Assembly: GCF_014208045.1 (NCBI RefSeq) | Contig: NZ_JACHML010000001.1 | Coordinates: forward strand, 2,108,001 to 2,172,000 | DNA: 64,000 bases | Direction of reading: 5' to 3' | Source of the DNA: Microbacterium thalassium | Lineage (GTDB): Bacteria; Actinomycetota; Actinomycetes; Actinomycetales; Microbacteriaceae | Part shown: positions 50,120 to 58,274 of the stretch, piece by piece | How positions within the stretch are numbered: position 1 is the first letter of the stretch | Layout: each line of letters starts with the position of its first letter | The notes under the pieces: generated by a model | Database searches by the model: none | Seen by the model: only the letters and a program-made list of their open reading frames with translations | What the model was told of the DNA's origin: nothing | Made by a program: the position numbers and the translations under genes

Positions 50120-51199
50120 TCAGGTGACCCGCTCGGTGGCCGCGCGCAGGAGATCGCGCAGCTCGCCGACGGAGGCGTTGTCCAGTCGTGCGCCCGCGAG
50201 GGCCCGGTTCGCCTCGCGGGCGTAGTCCGAGATCAGCCCCTCGACGCGGTCGAGGGCGCCGCTGTCGATGATCGTGCGCTGCAGGGACGCGACCTGCTCG
50301 GAGCCGAGGGTCGCGTCGCCCAGCAGCTCGTCGAGGATGCGCCGGGCAGGGACGCTCAAAGCCTCGCGCGTGTAGGCGATGAGGACCGTGCGCTTGCCTT
50401 CGCGCAGGTCGTCGCCGGCTGGCTTGCCGGTGCGCGCCTCGTCGCCGAAGACGCCGAGGACGTCGTCGCGCAGCTGGAAGGCCATGCCGAGCGGATGCCC
50501 GAAGCGCGCCAGCGCGTCCCGCTGCGCCGCGTCGGCGCCCGCGAGCGCGGCCCCGATCGCAAGCGGCTGCTGCACGCTGTAGCGGGCGGACTTGAACGAG
50601 GCGACGCGCAGGGCACGGTCGGCGTGCCGCTCGTCGGGCTCGGTCGCGTAGGCGGATTCCTCGGCGATGTCGAGGAACTGTCCGACGGTGACCTCGCGCC
50701 GCATCGTGGCGTATTCGGTCCGTGCGGCGGAGGTCGTCCCGCCGGCGGCGGTCAGACCCTCCTCGAACAGGTCGTCGCTCCACGCCACGAGGAGGTCGCC
50801 CAGGAGGATCGCGGCCGACCGGCCGAAGGCGGCGGCATCGCCCGTCCACCCCGCGTCGCGGTGCGCGGACTCGAGGGCGCGGTGCGCGGCCGGGCGTCCG
50901 CGCCGCGTGTCGGAGTTGTCGATGAGGTCGTCGTGGACGAGCGCCGCGGCGTGGAAGATCTCGAGCGCCGCAGCCGCCGAGAGCACCTCGTCCGGGATGT
51001 CCCGCGAGCCGGTGACGGCGCGCCATCCGGTCATGCAGAACCGACCGCGCAGACGCTTGCCGCCGCTGACGGCGACCGTGGCGGCGTCCAGGATCAGACC
51101 GGCCTCGGGGCCCATTTCGGCCGTCAGCCGCCGCTGATCGCGACCGAAGGTGTCTACTCGCTGGGAAATCGCCTCGATCGGGTCAGGGGAGAAGGGCAC
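50120..51199 (-). CDS. Long-chain polyprenyl diphosphate synthase
   Basis: A 359-residue trans-prenyltransferase that lengthens isoprenoid diphosphates. The first Asp-rich motif is DDLIDNSDTRRG at 90-101 and the second DDVLGVFGDEARTGK at 245-259; GGKRLRGRF binds isopentenyl diphosphate. The product (geranylgeranyl or longer, for menaquinone or carotenoids) cannot be told by eye. GTG 51199 follows a TAGGCT box by six bases. IdsA-type genes sit in the same position in mycobacteria. Confidence 0.9.
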   Translation of the reverse strand: MPFSPDPIEAISQRVDTFGRDQRRLTAEMGPEAGLILDAATVAVSGGKRLRGRFCMTGWRAVTGSRDIPDEVLSAAAALEIFHAAALVHDDLIDNSDTRRGRPAAHRALESAHRDAGWTGDAAAFGRSAAILLGDLLVAWSDDLFEEGLTAAGGTTSAARTEYATMRREVTVGQFLDIAEESAYATEPDERHADRALRVASFKSARYSVQQPLAIGAALAGADAAQRDALARFGHPLGMAFQLRDDVLGVFGDEARTGKPAGDDLREGKRTVLIAYTREALSVPARRILDELLGDATLGSEQVASLQRTIIDSGALDRVEGLISDYAREANRALAGARLDNASVGELRDLLRAATERVT

Positions 51200-51205
51200 A
51201 GGCCT

Positions 51206-51211
51206 AGCCTA
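51206..51211 (-). promoter_or_regulatory. -10 box of a leaderless promoter for the prenyl synthase
   Basis: TAGGCT on the minus strand, six bases before GTG 51199. Confidence 0.5.
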
Positions 51212-51229
51212 GTGAGGAAGCGCACGCGT

Positions 51230-51235
51230 AGAATC
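51230..51235 (+). promoter_or_regulatory. -10 box for the DUF3040 gene
   Basis: TAGAAT, about 25 nt of leader and a GAGGGGG Shine-Dalgarno before ATG 51266. Confidence 0.45.
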
Positions 51236-51265
51236 GTGCGATATCCGAGCCTTTGAGGGGGACGC

Positions 51266-51634
51266 ATGCCACTCTCCGAACAGGAGCAGCGCTTGCTCGA
51301 CGAGATGGAACGCCATCTCATGCGCAACGACGCAGACGTCGTCAGCGCGCCCCGAGACGGACGCAGTCTGAGCTACCGCAACATCGTGTACGGCACCCTG
51401 CTGGTGCTGCTCGGTCTCGGCGGGCTCCTCGTCGGCGTCTCGATTCCGCTGATCATCGTCGGGGTGATCGGGTTCGTCGTCATGCTCGGCGGCGTGATCC
51501 TCGCCGTCACCCCCTCGCGAAACAGTGTGCGAGCCGTACCCGCCGATCGTCCCGGCGCGGCGAAGCCCGCTGCCCGCTCCTCGTTCATGGATCGCATGAA
51601 CGACAGATGGGACCGCCGGCAGGAGGAGCGCTGA
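51266..51634 (+). CDS. DUF3040 membrane protein
   Basis: A 122-residue protein of the actinobacterial DUF3040 family: MPLSEQEQRLLDEMERHLMRND at the start is the signature. Two adjacent membrane spans (about 39-58 and 60-82) and a basic C-terminal tail follow. Function unknown; the gene lies next to mraZ in most actinobacteria. A perfect terminator follows. Confidence 0.88.
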   Translation: MPLSEQEQRLLDEMERHLMRNDADVVSAPRDGRSLSYRNIVYGTLLVLLGLGGLLVGVSIPLIIVGVIGFVVMLGGVILAVTPSRNSVRAVPADRPGAAKPAARSSFMDRMNDRWDRRQEER

Positions 51635-51660
51635 GCGCCTGACCGACTGACGCAGTCCTG

Positions 51661-51690
51661 AGCACCGACCTTCGGGTCGGTGCTTTTTTT
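51661..51690 (+). terminator. Intrinsic terminator after the DUF3040 gene
   Basis: AGCACCGACC and GGTCGGTGCT form a 10-bp stem around a TTCG tetraloop, followed by a run of T to 51690. It separates the DUF3040 gene from the mraZ promoter. Confidence 0.95.
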
Positions 51691-51773
51691 GTGCCCGCCG
51701 GGCACCCGCCCCGCCGTGCTCCGACGTCGAAAGGGAGGCCCAGGGGAGCGGGTTTGCATTCTGGGGTGACGAA

Positions 51774-51803
51774 GTGGAGGAAAGTGGAGTAAAGTGGCGA
51801 ATG
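51774..51803 (+). promoter_or_regulatory. MraZ box: three 10-bp repeats over the dcw promoter
   Basis: GTGGAGGAAA, GTGGAGTAAA and GTGGCGAATG follow each other without gaps at 51774, 51784 and 51794. This GTGGAG-type array is the known MraZ operator pattern. A TAAAGT -10 box (51790-51795) lies inside, so MraZ should repress its own operon. Confidence 0.8.
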
Positions 51804-51840
51804 TCCATCGGGGGGTGGGCTGGAGGGGGTGATCGCACCG

Positions 51841-52272
51841 ATGCTTCTCGGCACGCACACTCCCAAGCTCGACGACAAGGGCCGGGTCATCCTCCCCGCG
51901 AAATTCCGCGACGACCTCGGTGCCGGGGTCGTCATCACCCGCGGTCAAGACCGCTGCCTTTACGTCTTCAGCACCGAGGAGTTCGAGCGCGTGCACGACC
52001 GGATCCGCGAGGCGCCGCTGGCCAACAAGCAGGCCCGCGACTTCCTGCGCATGTTCCTGTCGGGAGCCAGCGCCGAGAAGCCCGACAGTCAGAACCGCAT
52101 CACCATCCCGCCGCCGCTGCGCGCCTACGCGGGACTCGAGAAGGAGCTCATCGTCACCGGTGTCGGCGCCCACGCCGAGATCTGGAACGCCGAGTCCTGG
52201 AACGCCTACGCCGAAGCGAACGAAGAGAGCTACGCCGAGTTGGAGCAGGAGGTGATCCCGGGGCTCTTCTGA
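51841..52272 (+). CDS. mraZ: Transcriptional regulator MraZ
   Basis: A 143-residue AbrB-fold DNA-binding protein and first gene of the dcw cluster. [23 protein letters not shown] is the first half-repeat and [23 protein letters not shown] the second, with the conserved KGR and NRI turns that contact DNA. GTG 51829 is open, but ATG 51841 gives the family-typical N-terminus and follows GGGGGT by 10 nt. It should bind the repeats at 51774-51803. Confidence 0.93.
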   Translation: MLLGTHTPKLDDKGRVILPAKFRDDLGAGVVITRGQDRCLYVFSTEEFERVHDRIREAPLANKQARDFLRMFLSGASAEKPDSQNRITIPPPLRAYAGLEKELIVTGVGAHAEIWNAESWNAYAEANEESYAELEQEVIPGLF

Positions 52273-52274
52273 GC

Positions 52275-52358
52275 CCCTCGGTCCTGACTCCCAGCCGCTC
52301 CCGCCCTGACGCACTTCCCCGGCGCCAGGTCAGAGCGGATGGGGATCAGGACCGAGGG
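52275..52358 (+). promoter_or_regulatory. Large hairpin between mraZ and rsmH
   Basis: A perfect 13-bp stem pairs 52275-52287 (directly after the mraZ stop) with 52346-52358. CTGAC (52306-52310) and GTCAG (52329-52333) can form an inner stem. The right arm contains GAGGG, the only Shine-Dalgarno-like sequence before rsmH. There is no T run, so control of translation or RNA stability seems more likely than termination. Confidence 0.5.
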
Positions 52359-52370
52359 ACACAGCACCCG

Positions 52371-53333
52371 ATGACGATGGACATCCGCGACATCCACACT
52401 CCGGTCATGCTCGAGCGCTGCATCGAGCTCCTCGCCCCCGCGCTCGAGAGCGAGGGAGCGGTGTTCGTCGACGCCACCCTCGGCATGGGCGGCCACTCCG
52501 AGGCGTTCCTCACGCGCTTCCCCGGGCTGCGCCTGATCGGGCTCGACCGCGACCAGGACGCGCTGCGGATCGCCGGAGAGCGGCTGGCGCCCTTCGGCGA
52601 CCGCGTGACGCTCGTGCACACCGTGTACGACGGCATCGCCGAGGCGGTGCGCGGCGCCGGCGTCGACCGCGTCGACGGCATCCTGTTCGATCTGGGCGTC
52701 TCCTCGCTCCAGCTGGACGTCGCCGACCGCGGGTTCGCCTATTCGCAGGACGCTCCGCTGGACATGCGCATGGACCAGACCACCGGCCCGACGGCCGCCG
52801 ACGTGCTGGCCACGTACGGCGAGGGCGATCTGCGGCGGATCTTCGAACGCTACGGCGAGGAGAAGCTCGCGGGCCGCTACGCCCGCGCCATCATCGCCGC
52901 GCGCGCCGAGGAGCCGGTCGATCGCTCGGGGCGCCTGGTCGAGATCCTCATCGCCGCGACGCCGTACAGTGCGCAGCGCAGCGGTCACCCCGCCAAGCGC
53001 GTGTTCCAGGCTCTGCGCATCGAGGTCAACCGCGAGCTGTCGGTGCTCGAGCACGCGATCCCCGCGGCCCTGGGCACGCTCCGGGTCGGCGGCCGCATCG
53101 TCGTGCTGGCCTATCAGTCGCTCGAGGACCGTCTGGTCAAGCGCGAGTTCGCGCAGGCATCCGCGTCGACCGCGCCGAAGGGGCTGCCGGTTGAGCTGCC
53201 CGAGCATGCACCCCGCTTCCGCCTGCTCGTCAAGGGCGCGGAGCTCGCGACCGACGAAGAGCGCGAACGCAATCCGCGCGCCACGCCCGTGCGGCTGCGG
53301 GCCGCCGAACGACTGCGGGAGGAGAACGCATGA
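52371..53333 (+). CDS. rsmH: 16S rRNA m4C1402 methyltransferase
   Basis: A 320-residue SAM-dependent methyltransferase (MraW/RsmH) modifying the ribosomal P-site. [13 protein letters not shown] is the family start, [16 protein letters not shown] the SAM motif, [14 protein letters not shown] and the catalytic region [14 protein letters not shown] follow, and [15 protein letters not shown] is conserved. ATG 52371 (or ATG 52377) is 98 nt after mraZ. Its stop overlaps the ftsL start. Confidence 0.95.
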   Translation: MTMDIRDIHTPVMLERCIELLAPALESEGAVFVDATLGMGGHSEAFLTRFPGLRLIGLDRDQDALRIAGERLAPFGDRVTLVHTVYDGIAEAVRGAGVDRVDGILFDLGVSSLQLDVADRGFAYSQDAPLDMRMDQTTGPTAADVLATYGEGDLRRIFERYGEEKLAGRYARAIIAARAEEPVDRSGRLVEILIAATPYSAQRSGHPAKRVFQALRIEVNRELSVLEHAIPAALGTLRVGGRIVVLAYQSLEDRLVKREFAQASASTAPKGLPVELPEHAPRFRLLVKGAELATDEERERNPRATPVRLRAAERLREENA

Positions 53334-53914
53334 GCACGCCCCTGGCCCGTGCGATCGCCCCGCTGCGGGGTGTGCGGCCCGAGCGCTCCGAGCGTCGGCT
53401 GCGCGCCGTCGACGCGCCTCGCCGCCGTCGTCGCCCGAAGCTGCTCTACGGCATCGTCGCGCTCCTCGGCGCGGCCGCGATCGCCGCGGCGCAGATGTCG
53501 CTGTCGATCATGACGACGCAGACCTCGTACGAGATGTCGAAGCTCAACCAGCAGCAGAGCGAGCTGGACTGGCAGGCGCAGATCCTCTACGACGACATCG
53601 CCGGGCTGAGCTCCCCTCAGTACCTCGCCGCGAACGCCACCGCCCTCGGCATGGTGATCGAGGAGTCGCCGACCTACATGCGCCTGAGCGACGGCGAGAT
53701 CCTGGGAACGAGCGGCATCGCGCTGGGGTCGTCGGCCATCAACGCCCTCGGCCGCGGCACCGTCGCCAACTCGCTCATCACCGACACCCCGCTGGTCACC
53801 GAGCCGGACGCGACCATCGCCGGCCTGCCGGCCCAGACCGTCGTCGGAGAGGACGGGGTCGTCGACACACCGCCGCCGCTGACCGACGGACTGCCGACGC
53901 CCAGCACACACTGA
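53330..53914 (+). CDS. ftsL: FtsL-like septum protein
   Basis: A 194-residue bitopic protein at the ftsL position. A basic cytoplasmic head (1-37) is followed by one span (about 38-58), a coiled coil ([30 protein letters not shown]) and an extracellular tail of about 100 residues rich in Gly/Thr/Pro. FtsL proteins bind FtsQ and FtsW-FtsI at the division site. Sequence identity within the family is low, so the call rests on order and topology. ATG overlaps the rsmH stop. Confidence 0.8.
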   Translation: MSTPLARAIAPLRGVRPERSERRLRAVDAPRRRRRPKLLYGIVALLGAAAIAAAQMSLSIMTTQTSYEMSKLNQQQSELDWQAQILYDDIAGLSSPQYLAANATALGMVIEESPTYMRLSDGEILGTSGIALGSSAINALGRGTVANSLITDTPLVTEPDATIAGLPAQTVVGEDGVVDTPPPLTDGLPTPSTH

Positions 53915-53918
53915 ACGT

Positions 53919-55727
53919 ATGACAGCCCGCAGCGTCCGCAGCGCCCGCAGTCCGCGTCGCCGGACCGTCGTGGCGCTGGCCGTCGTGCTCGCCGTCCTCG
54001 CCGGGTTCATCGTGCGGCTGGTGGACATCCAGGTCGTCAACGCCGATGACCACATCGCGGACTCGGTCGCGAACGCCCTCGGCTCCTCGCGCACGCTGTA
54101 CGGCACGCGCGGGTCGATCGTGGACGAGGAGGGCGAGACGCTCGCCGGCAGCATCCTGCTGTACGACGGCGTCCTCGACCCGCTCAACATCTCGGGATAC
54201 GAGGAGGACGGCGGGTTCCTGCGCGACGACGGCGGCGACGAGCCCGTGCGGGTGTCGTGGGAGCAGGCCTCCGCCGAGATGGCCGAGATCACCGGGCAGG
54301 ACCCCGCCGACATCCGGCAGGCGGTCGCAGACGCCCTGGCGGACGACCCGGAATCGCAGTTCGCGTACCTCGAGCGACGCCTCACGACGGAGCAGTACCG
54401 GGACCTCGTCGCGATCGGCGCCCCGTACCTGACGTTCGACCAGCATCCGTCGCGCACGTATCCGGACGGCGCGGTCGGCGGCAACCTCGTCGGGTTCATG
54501 GGCTCCGAGGGCGCGCTGGCGGGGCTCGAGCTCACCGAGGACGCGTGCCTGTCGGCGACCGACGGCACGGTGAGCTATCAGCGCGGCAAGGACGGCGTCG
54601 TGATCCCCGGAACCGAGGTCACGCAGCCGGCCGAGGACGGCGGAACGCTCCAGCTGACGATCAACCGCGACCTGCAGTGGTACATGCAGCAGCTCATCGC
54701 CGAGCAGACCCAGGCGATGCGCGCCGACAGCGGCGCCATCATGGTCGTCGAGGTGGCGACGGGCAAGATCCGCGCGGCTGCCGAGTATCCCACCGTCGAT
54801 CCGAACGACGTCACCGCGTCGGAGCCCGAGGATCGTGCGAGCCGGATATTCACGAACTGGTTCGAGCCGGGCTCGACCTTCAAGCCGCTCACGGCGGCGA
54901 CGCTCATCGACGCCGCCGGGCAGAAGCCCACCTCGACCGTGACGGTCTCGAGCACCGAGACGTTCGCCAACGGCGCGCGCGTGCGCGATGCGTTCTCGCA
55001 CCCGGCTTACGAGTACACGCTCACCGGCGTCCTCATCGACTCGTCCAACGCGGGCATCGCGAAGTTCAGCGAACGCGCCAGCGCGCAGACGCGCTACGAA
55101 TACCTCAAGGAGTTCGGCATCGGCGACGGCAGCGCCGTGGGCTTCCTCGGCGAGCAGTCCGGCCTGATCTACCCGGCCGACCAGTGGGACGCCCAGACGA
55201 CCTACAACACCGCGTTCGGACAGGGTCTGACGACGACCATGCCGGAGCTCGCGGGCGCCTACACCGCGATCGCGAACGACGGCGTGCGCGTGCCGCTGTC
55301 GCTCGTGGAGTCGTGCACGAGCGCCGACGGCACCGTCACCACGCCGGAGCTGCCCGAGCCCACGCGGGTGATCAGCGAGAAGACCTCGAAGCAGGTGCGC
55401 GCGATGCTCGAGAACGTGTTCCTGCAGGCCAACTACGCCGATGCCGTCGAGATCCCCGGATACCGGGTCGCCGGCAAGACGGGAACGGGCGAGAAGTCCA
55501 ACGGCAACGGCGGCTACAAGGTCGGCGCCTACTACACGACCATGCTCGGATTCGCGCCCGCCGACGACCCCGAGTACCTCGTCATCGTCACGCTCGACGA
55601 GCCCACGAAGGTAAAGTCGTCTGCGGCCAATGCGACCGCGTTCCAGCGGGCCATGACCCAGGTGCTGAAGACCTACCGCGTCATGCCCGCCACGACGGCG
55701 CCGGAGGAGCTCCCCAAATTCGGGTGA
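53919..55727 (+). CDS. ftsI: Septal penicillin-binding protein (FtsI/PBP3)
   Basis: A 602-residue class B PBP that cross-links septal peptidoglycan. One N-terminal span (about 16-37) is followed by the non-penicillin-binding dimer domain and the transpeptidase domain with STFK at 319-322 (nucleophile Ser319), SSN at 375-377 and KTGTG at 520-524. Length is normal and there is no PASTA domain. It begins 4 bp after ftsL. The next gene is murF rather than murE. Confidence 0.94.
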   Translation: MTARSVRSARSPRRRTVVALAVVLAVLAGFIVRLVDIQVVNADDHIADSVANALGSSRTLYGTRGSIVDEEGETLAGSILLYDGVLDPLNISGYEEDGGFLRDDGGDEPVRVSWEQASAEMAEITGQDPADIRQAVADALADDPESQFAYLERRLTTEQYRDLVAIGAPYLTFDQHPSRTYPDGAVGGNLVGFMGSEGALAGLELTEDACLSATDGTVSYQRGKDGVVIPGTEVTQPAEDGGTLQLTINRDLQWYMQQLIAEQTQAMRADSGAIMVVEVATGKIRAAAEYPTVDPNDVTASEPEDRASRIFTNWFEPGSTFKPLTAATLIDAAGQKPTSTVTVSSTETFANGARVRDAFSHPAYEYTLTGVLIDSSNAGIAKFSERASAQTRYEYLKEFGIGDGSAVGFLGEQSGLIYPADQWDAQTTYNTAFGQGLTTTMPELAGAYTAIANDGVRVPLSLVESCTSADGTVTTPELPEPTRVISEKTSKQVRAMLENVFLQANYADAVEIPGYRVAGKTGTGEKSNGNGGYKVGAYYTTMLGFAPADDPEYLVIVTLDEPTKVKSSAANATAFQRAMTQVLKTYRVMPATTAPEELPKFG

Positions 55728-55752
55728 GGACTCCGATCAGGCCGGAGAGAAC

Positions 55753-57165
55753 ATGATCGCCCTCACCATCGCTGACCTCGCCGCCGCCGTCTCCGGCGAC
55801 GTGCATCTGGCCGCCCCCGACACGCCCGACACGGTCGTCTCGGGCGCGGTCGACACCGATTCGCGTCTCATCGGCCGCGGCGATGTCTTCGTCGCCAAGC
55901 CCGGCGAGACCACCGACGGCCACGTCTTCGTCGGCGCGGCCGTCGAGGCCGGCGCCGCGCTCGCGATCGTCGAGCACGTCGTCGACGTCGAGGTGTCGCA
56001 GATCGTCGTGGCGGATGCCGTGGCCGCCCTCGCCGACCTCGCCCGCGAGGTGGTCCGCCGCGTGCGGGCCGACGGCGACCTGCGTGTCGTCGGGATCACC
56101 GGCTCCAACGGCAAGACGACGACGAAGAACCTTCTCGCCCGCATCCTCGAGGGCGAAGGCGAGACGGTGTCGCCCCGGGCATCGTTCAACAACGAGGTCG
56201 GCGCGCCGCTGACCATGCTGCGCGTGACCGAGGGCACGCGCTTCCTCGTGAGCGAGTTCGGCGCCAGCGCTCCGGGAGAGATCGCACGCCTCGCGGGCCT
56301 GGTGGACCCGGACGTCGGGATCGTCCTGATGGTCGGCATGGCCCACGCCGGCGGCTTCGGCGGCATCGAGGCGACCTTCGCGGCCAAGTCCGAGCTCGTC
56401 CGCGCCGTTCGCCCGGGCGGCCTCGCGGTGCTCAACGCCGACGACGCCCGTGTGGCGGCGATGGCCCCGATCGCCGACGAGCGGGGGGTCGGCGTGCGCT
56501 GGTTCGGCCGCGGCGCGGATGCCGAGGTCCGTGCCGACGACGTCGCCGTGACCGCGGACGGGACGACATGCACCGTCGTGGTCGACGGCGAGGCCCATCC
56601 GCTCCGCCTGCGCGTGCTCGGCGAGCACCACGTCATGAACGCGCTGGCCGCCATCGCCGCCGCCACCGCTCTGGGCGTGTCCGCGGCCGACTGCATCGCG
56701 CGCCTCGAGACCGTCGAGATCGCCGAGCGGTGGCGCATGCAGCCGCTGGGCTCGGACAGCATCCGCATCATCAACGACGCGTACAACGCCAGCCCCGACT
56801 CCATGTCGGCGGCGCTGCGCACGCTCGCGCAGATCACCGAGCCGTCTCAGCGCACGGTGGCGGTGCTCGGCGCGATGAGCGAGCTCGGCGAGTACGCCGA
56901 AGAGGAGCACGACCGGGTGGGCCTGCTGGCGGTGCGCCTGGGCATCCAGCGCATCGTCGTGGTCGGCGCGGACGCGCGCCGCATGTTCCTCGAAGCCGTC
57001 GCGCAGGGCTCGTGGGACGGCGAGGCGGTGTGGTTCGCGACGCCGGATGAGGCGTACGAGTACCTAGTCGGCGAGCTGCGCGCGGGCGATCGGGTGCTGG
57101 TGAAATCGTCCAACTCCGCCGGGCTCCGGTTCCTCGGCGATCGTCTGGGAGAATCCTTCTCGTGA
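55753..57165 (+). CDS. murF: UDP-MurNAc-tripeptide D-alanyl-D-alanine ligase
   Basis: A 470-residue Mur ligase adding D-Ala-D-Ala to the peptidoglycan precursor. The ATP loop is GITGSNGKTTTKNLL near residue 117, FNNEVGAPLTML and LVSEFGASAPGEI follow, and the MurF-specific NDAYNASPDSMSAAL is near 340. This motif excludes MurE, which has DNP-R at that point. GGAGAG lies 5 nt before the ATG. Its stop overlaps mraY. Confidence 0.94.
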   Translation: MIALTIADLAAAVSGDVHLAAPDTPDTVVSGAVDTDSRLIGRGDVFVAKPGETTDGHVFVGAAVEAGAALAIVEHVVDVEVSQIVVADAVAALADLAREVVRRVRADGDLRVVGITGSNGKTTTKNLLARILEGEGETVSPRASFNNEVGAPLTMLRVTEGTRFLVSEFGASAPGEIARLAGLVDPDVGIVLMVGMAHAGGFGGIEATFAAKSELVRAVRPGGLAVLNADDARVAAMAPIADERGVGVRWFGRGADAEVRADDVAVTADGTTCTVVVDGEAHPLRLRVLGEHHVMNALAAIAAATALGVSAADCIARLETVEIAERWRMQPLGSDSIRIINDAYNASPDSMSAALRTLAQITEPSQRTVAVLGAMSELGEYAEEEHDRVGLLAVRLGIQRIVVVGADARRMFLEAVAQGSWDGEAVWFATPDEAYEYLVGELRAGDRVLVKSSNSAGLRFLGDRLGESFS

Positions 57166-58274
57166 GATCACTACTGACGGCAGCGGCGATCTCGATGGCG
57201 TTCACGCTGTTCCTGACGCCGGTCTTCCTGCGCCTGTTCCGGCACTGGGGCTGGGGCCAGGTGATCCGCACGCCGGAGCACGGCAACAACCCGGCGCACG
57301 GCGCCAAGCGCGGCACGCCGACCATGGGCGGCACGATCTTCATCGCCGGCACGATCATCGGCTATCTGATCGGCACGTTCACCGGCAACAACCCGCCCAC
57401 GATCTCGGGAATGCTCGTGCTGTGGATGATGGTCGGCTTCGGAGCGGTCGGCTTCATCGACGACATGATGAAGGTGCGCTCCCAGCGCAGCCTCGGGCTG
57501 TCGGGCTGGCGCAAGGTCGCCGGCCAGATCATCGTCGCGATCCCGTTCGCGATCGTGGCGCTGAACTTCCCGAACGCGTTCGACCAGACGCCGGCGTCGC
57601 CGTACATCTCGATCTTCCGCGACGTGCCGATGCTGTCGTTCATGGCGCTCGGGCCGATCATCGGATGGATCCTCTACATGACGTGGATCTCGTTCGTCGG
57701 CGTCGCCTCGTCGAACTCGGTCAACGTCAGCGACGGACTCGACGGACTCGCCGCCGGTTCGGGCATCTTCGTGATCGGCGCGTACAGCCTCATCTCGTTC
57801 TGGCAGTTCAACCAGGCGTGCGGCGGCGACGTGCCGCTCGCGGCGGCCACGCAGTCGGCCTGCTACAGCGTGCGCGATCCCATGGATCTGACCATCGTCT
57901 CGGCCTCGTTCGTCGGCGCGCTCGTCGGCTTCCTGTGGTGGAACGCGCCCAAGGCCAAGGTGTTCATGGGCGACGTCGGCTCGATGGCGATCGGCGGCGT
58001 GCTGGCGTCCATGGCGATCCTCACCCGCACCGAGCTGCTGATGATCCTCGTGGCGGGCGTGTACGTCATCGCCTCGGGCTCGGTCATCCTGCAGCGTCTG
58101 TACTTCAAGCTCACGCGCGGCAAGCGCCTGTTCCTCATGAGCCCGCTGCATCACCACCTCGAGATGCGCGGCTGGCCCGAGATCACCATCGTGGTGCGCA
58201 TGTGGATCATCGCGGGCCTGCTCGCCGTCTCGGGCGTCGGCTTCTTCTACGTCGAGTGGCTCATCGCCACATGA
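57162..58274 (+). CDS. mraY: Phospho-MurNAc-pentapeptide transferase MraY
   Basis: A 370-residue integral membrane enzyme (about 10 spans) that links the precursor to undecaprenyl phosphate, making lipid I. HGAKRGTPTMGG and VGFIDDMMKVR hold the Mg/catalytic Asp pair, NSVNVSDGLDGLA the uridine-binding loop with Asp, and LMSPLHHHLEMRGWPE the conserved His triad. GTG 57162 overlaps the murF stop. Confidence 0.96.
   Translation: MRSLLTAAAISMAFTLFLTPVFLRLFRHWGWGQVIRTPEHGNNPAHGAKRGTPTMGGTIFIAGTIIGYLIGTFTGNNPPTISGMLVLWMMVGFGAVGFIDDMMKVRSQRSLGLSGWRKVAGQIIVAIPFAIVALNFPNAFDQTPASPYISIFRDVPMLSFMALGPIIGWILYMTWISFVGVASSNSVNVSDGLDGLAAGSGIFVIGAYSLISFWQFNQACGGDVPLAAATQSACYSVRDPMDLTIVSASFVGALVGFLWWNAPKAKVFMGDVGSMAIGGVLASMAILTRTELLMILVAGVYVIASGSVILQRLYFKLTRGKRLFLMSPLHHHLEMRGWPEITIVVRMWIIAGLLAVSGVGFFYVEWLIAT

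Noticed and set aside
53919..57165. MurE fused to FtsI or MurF
   Set aside because: Both proteins have normal length and domain content; no extra ATP-loop or MurE substrate motif is present.
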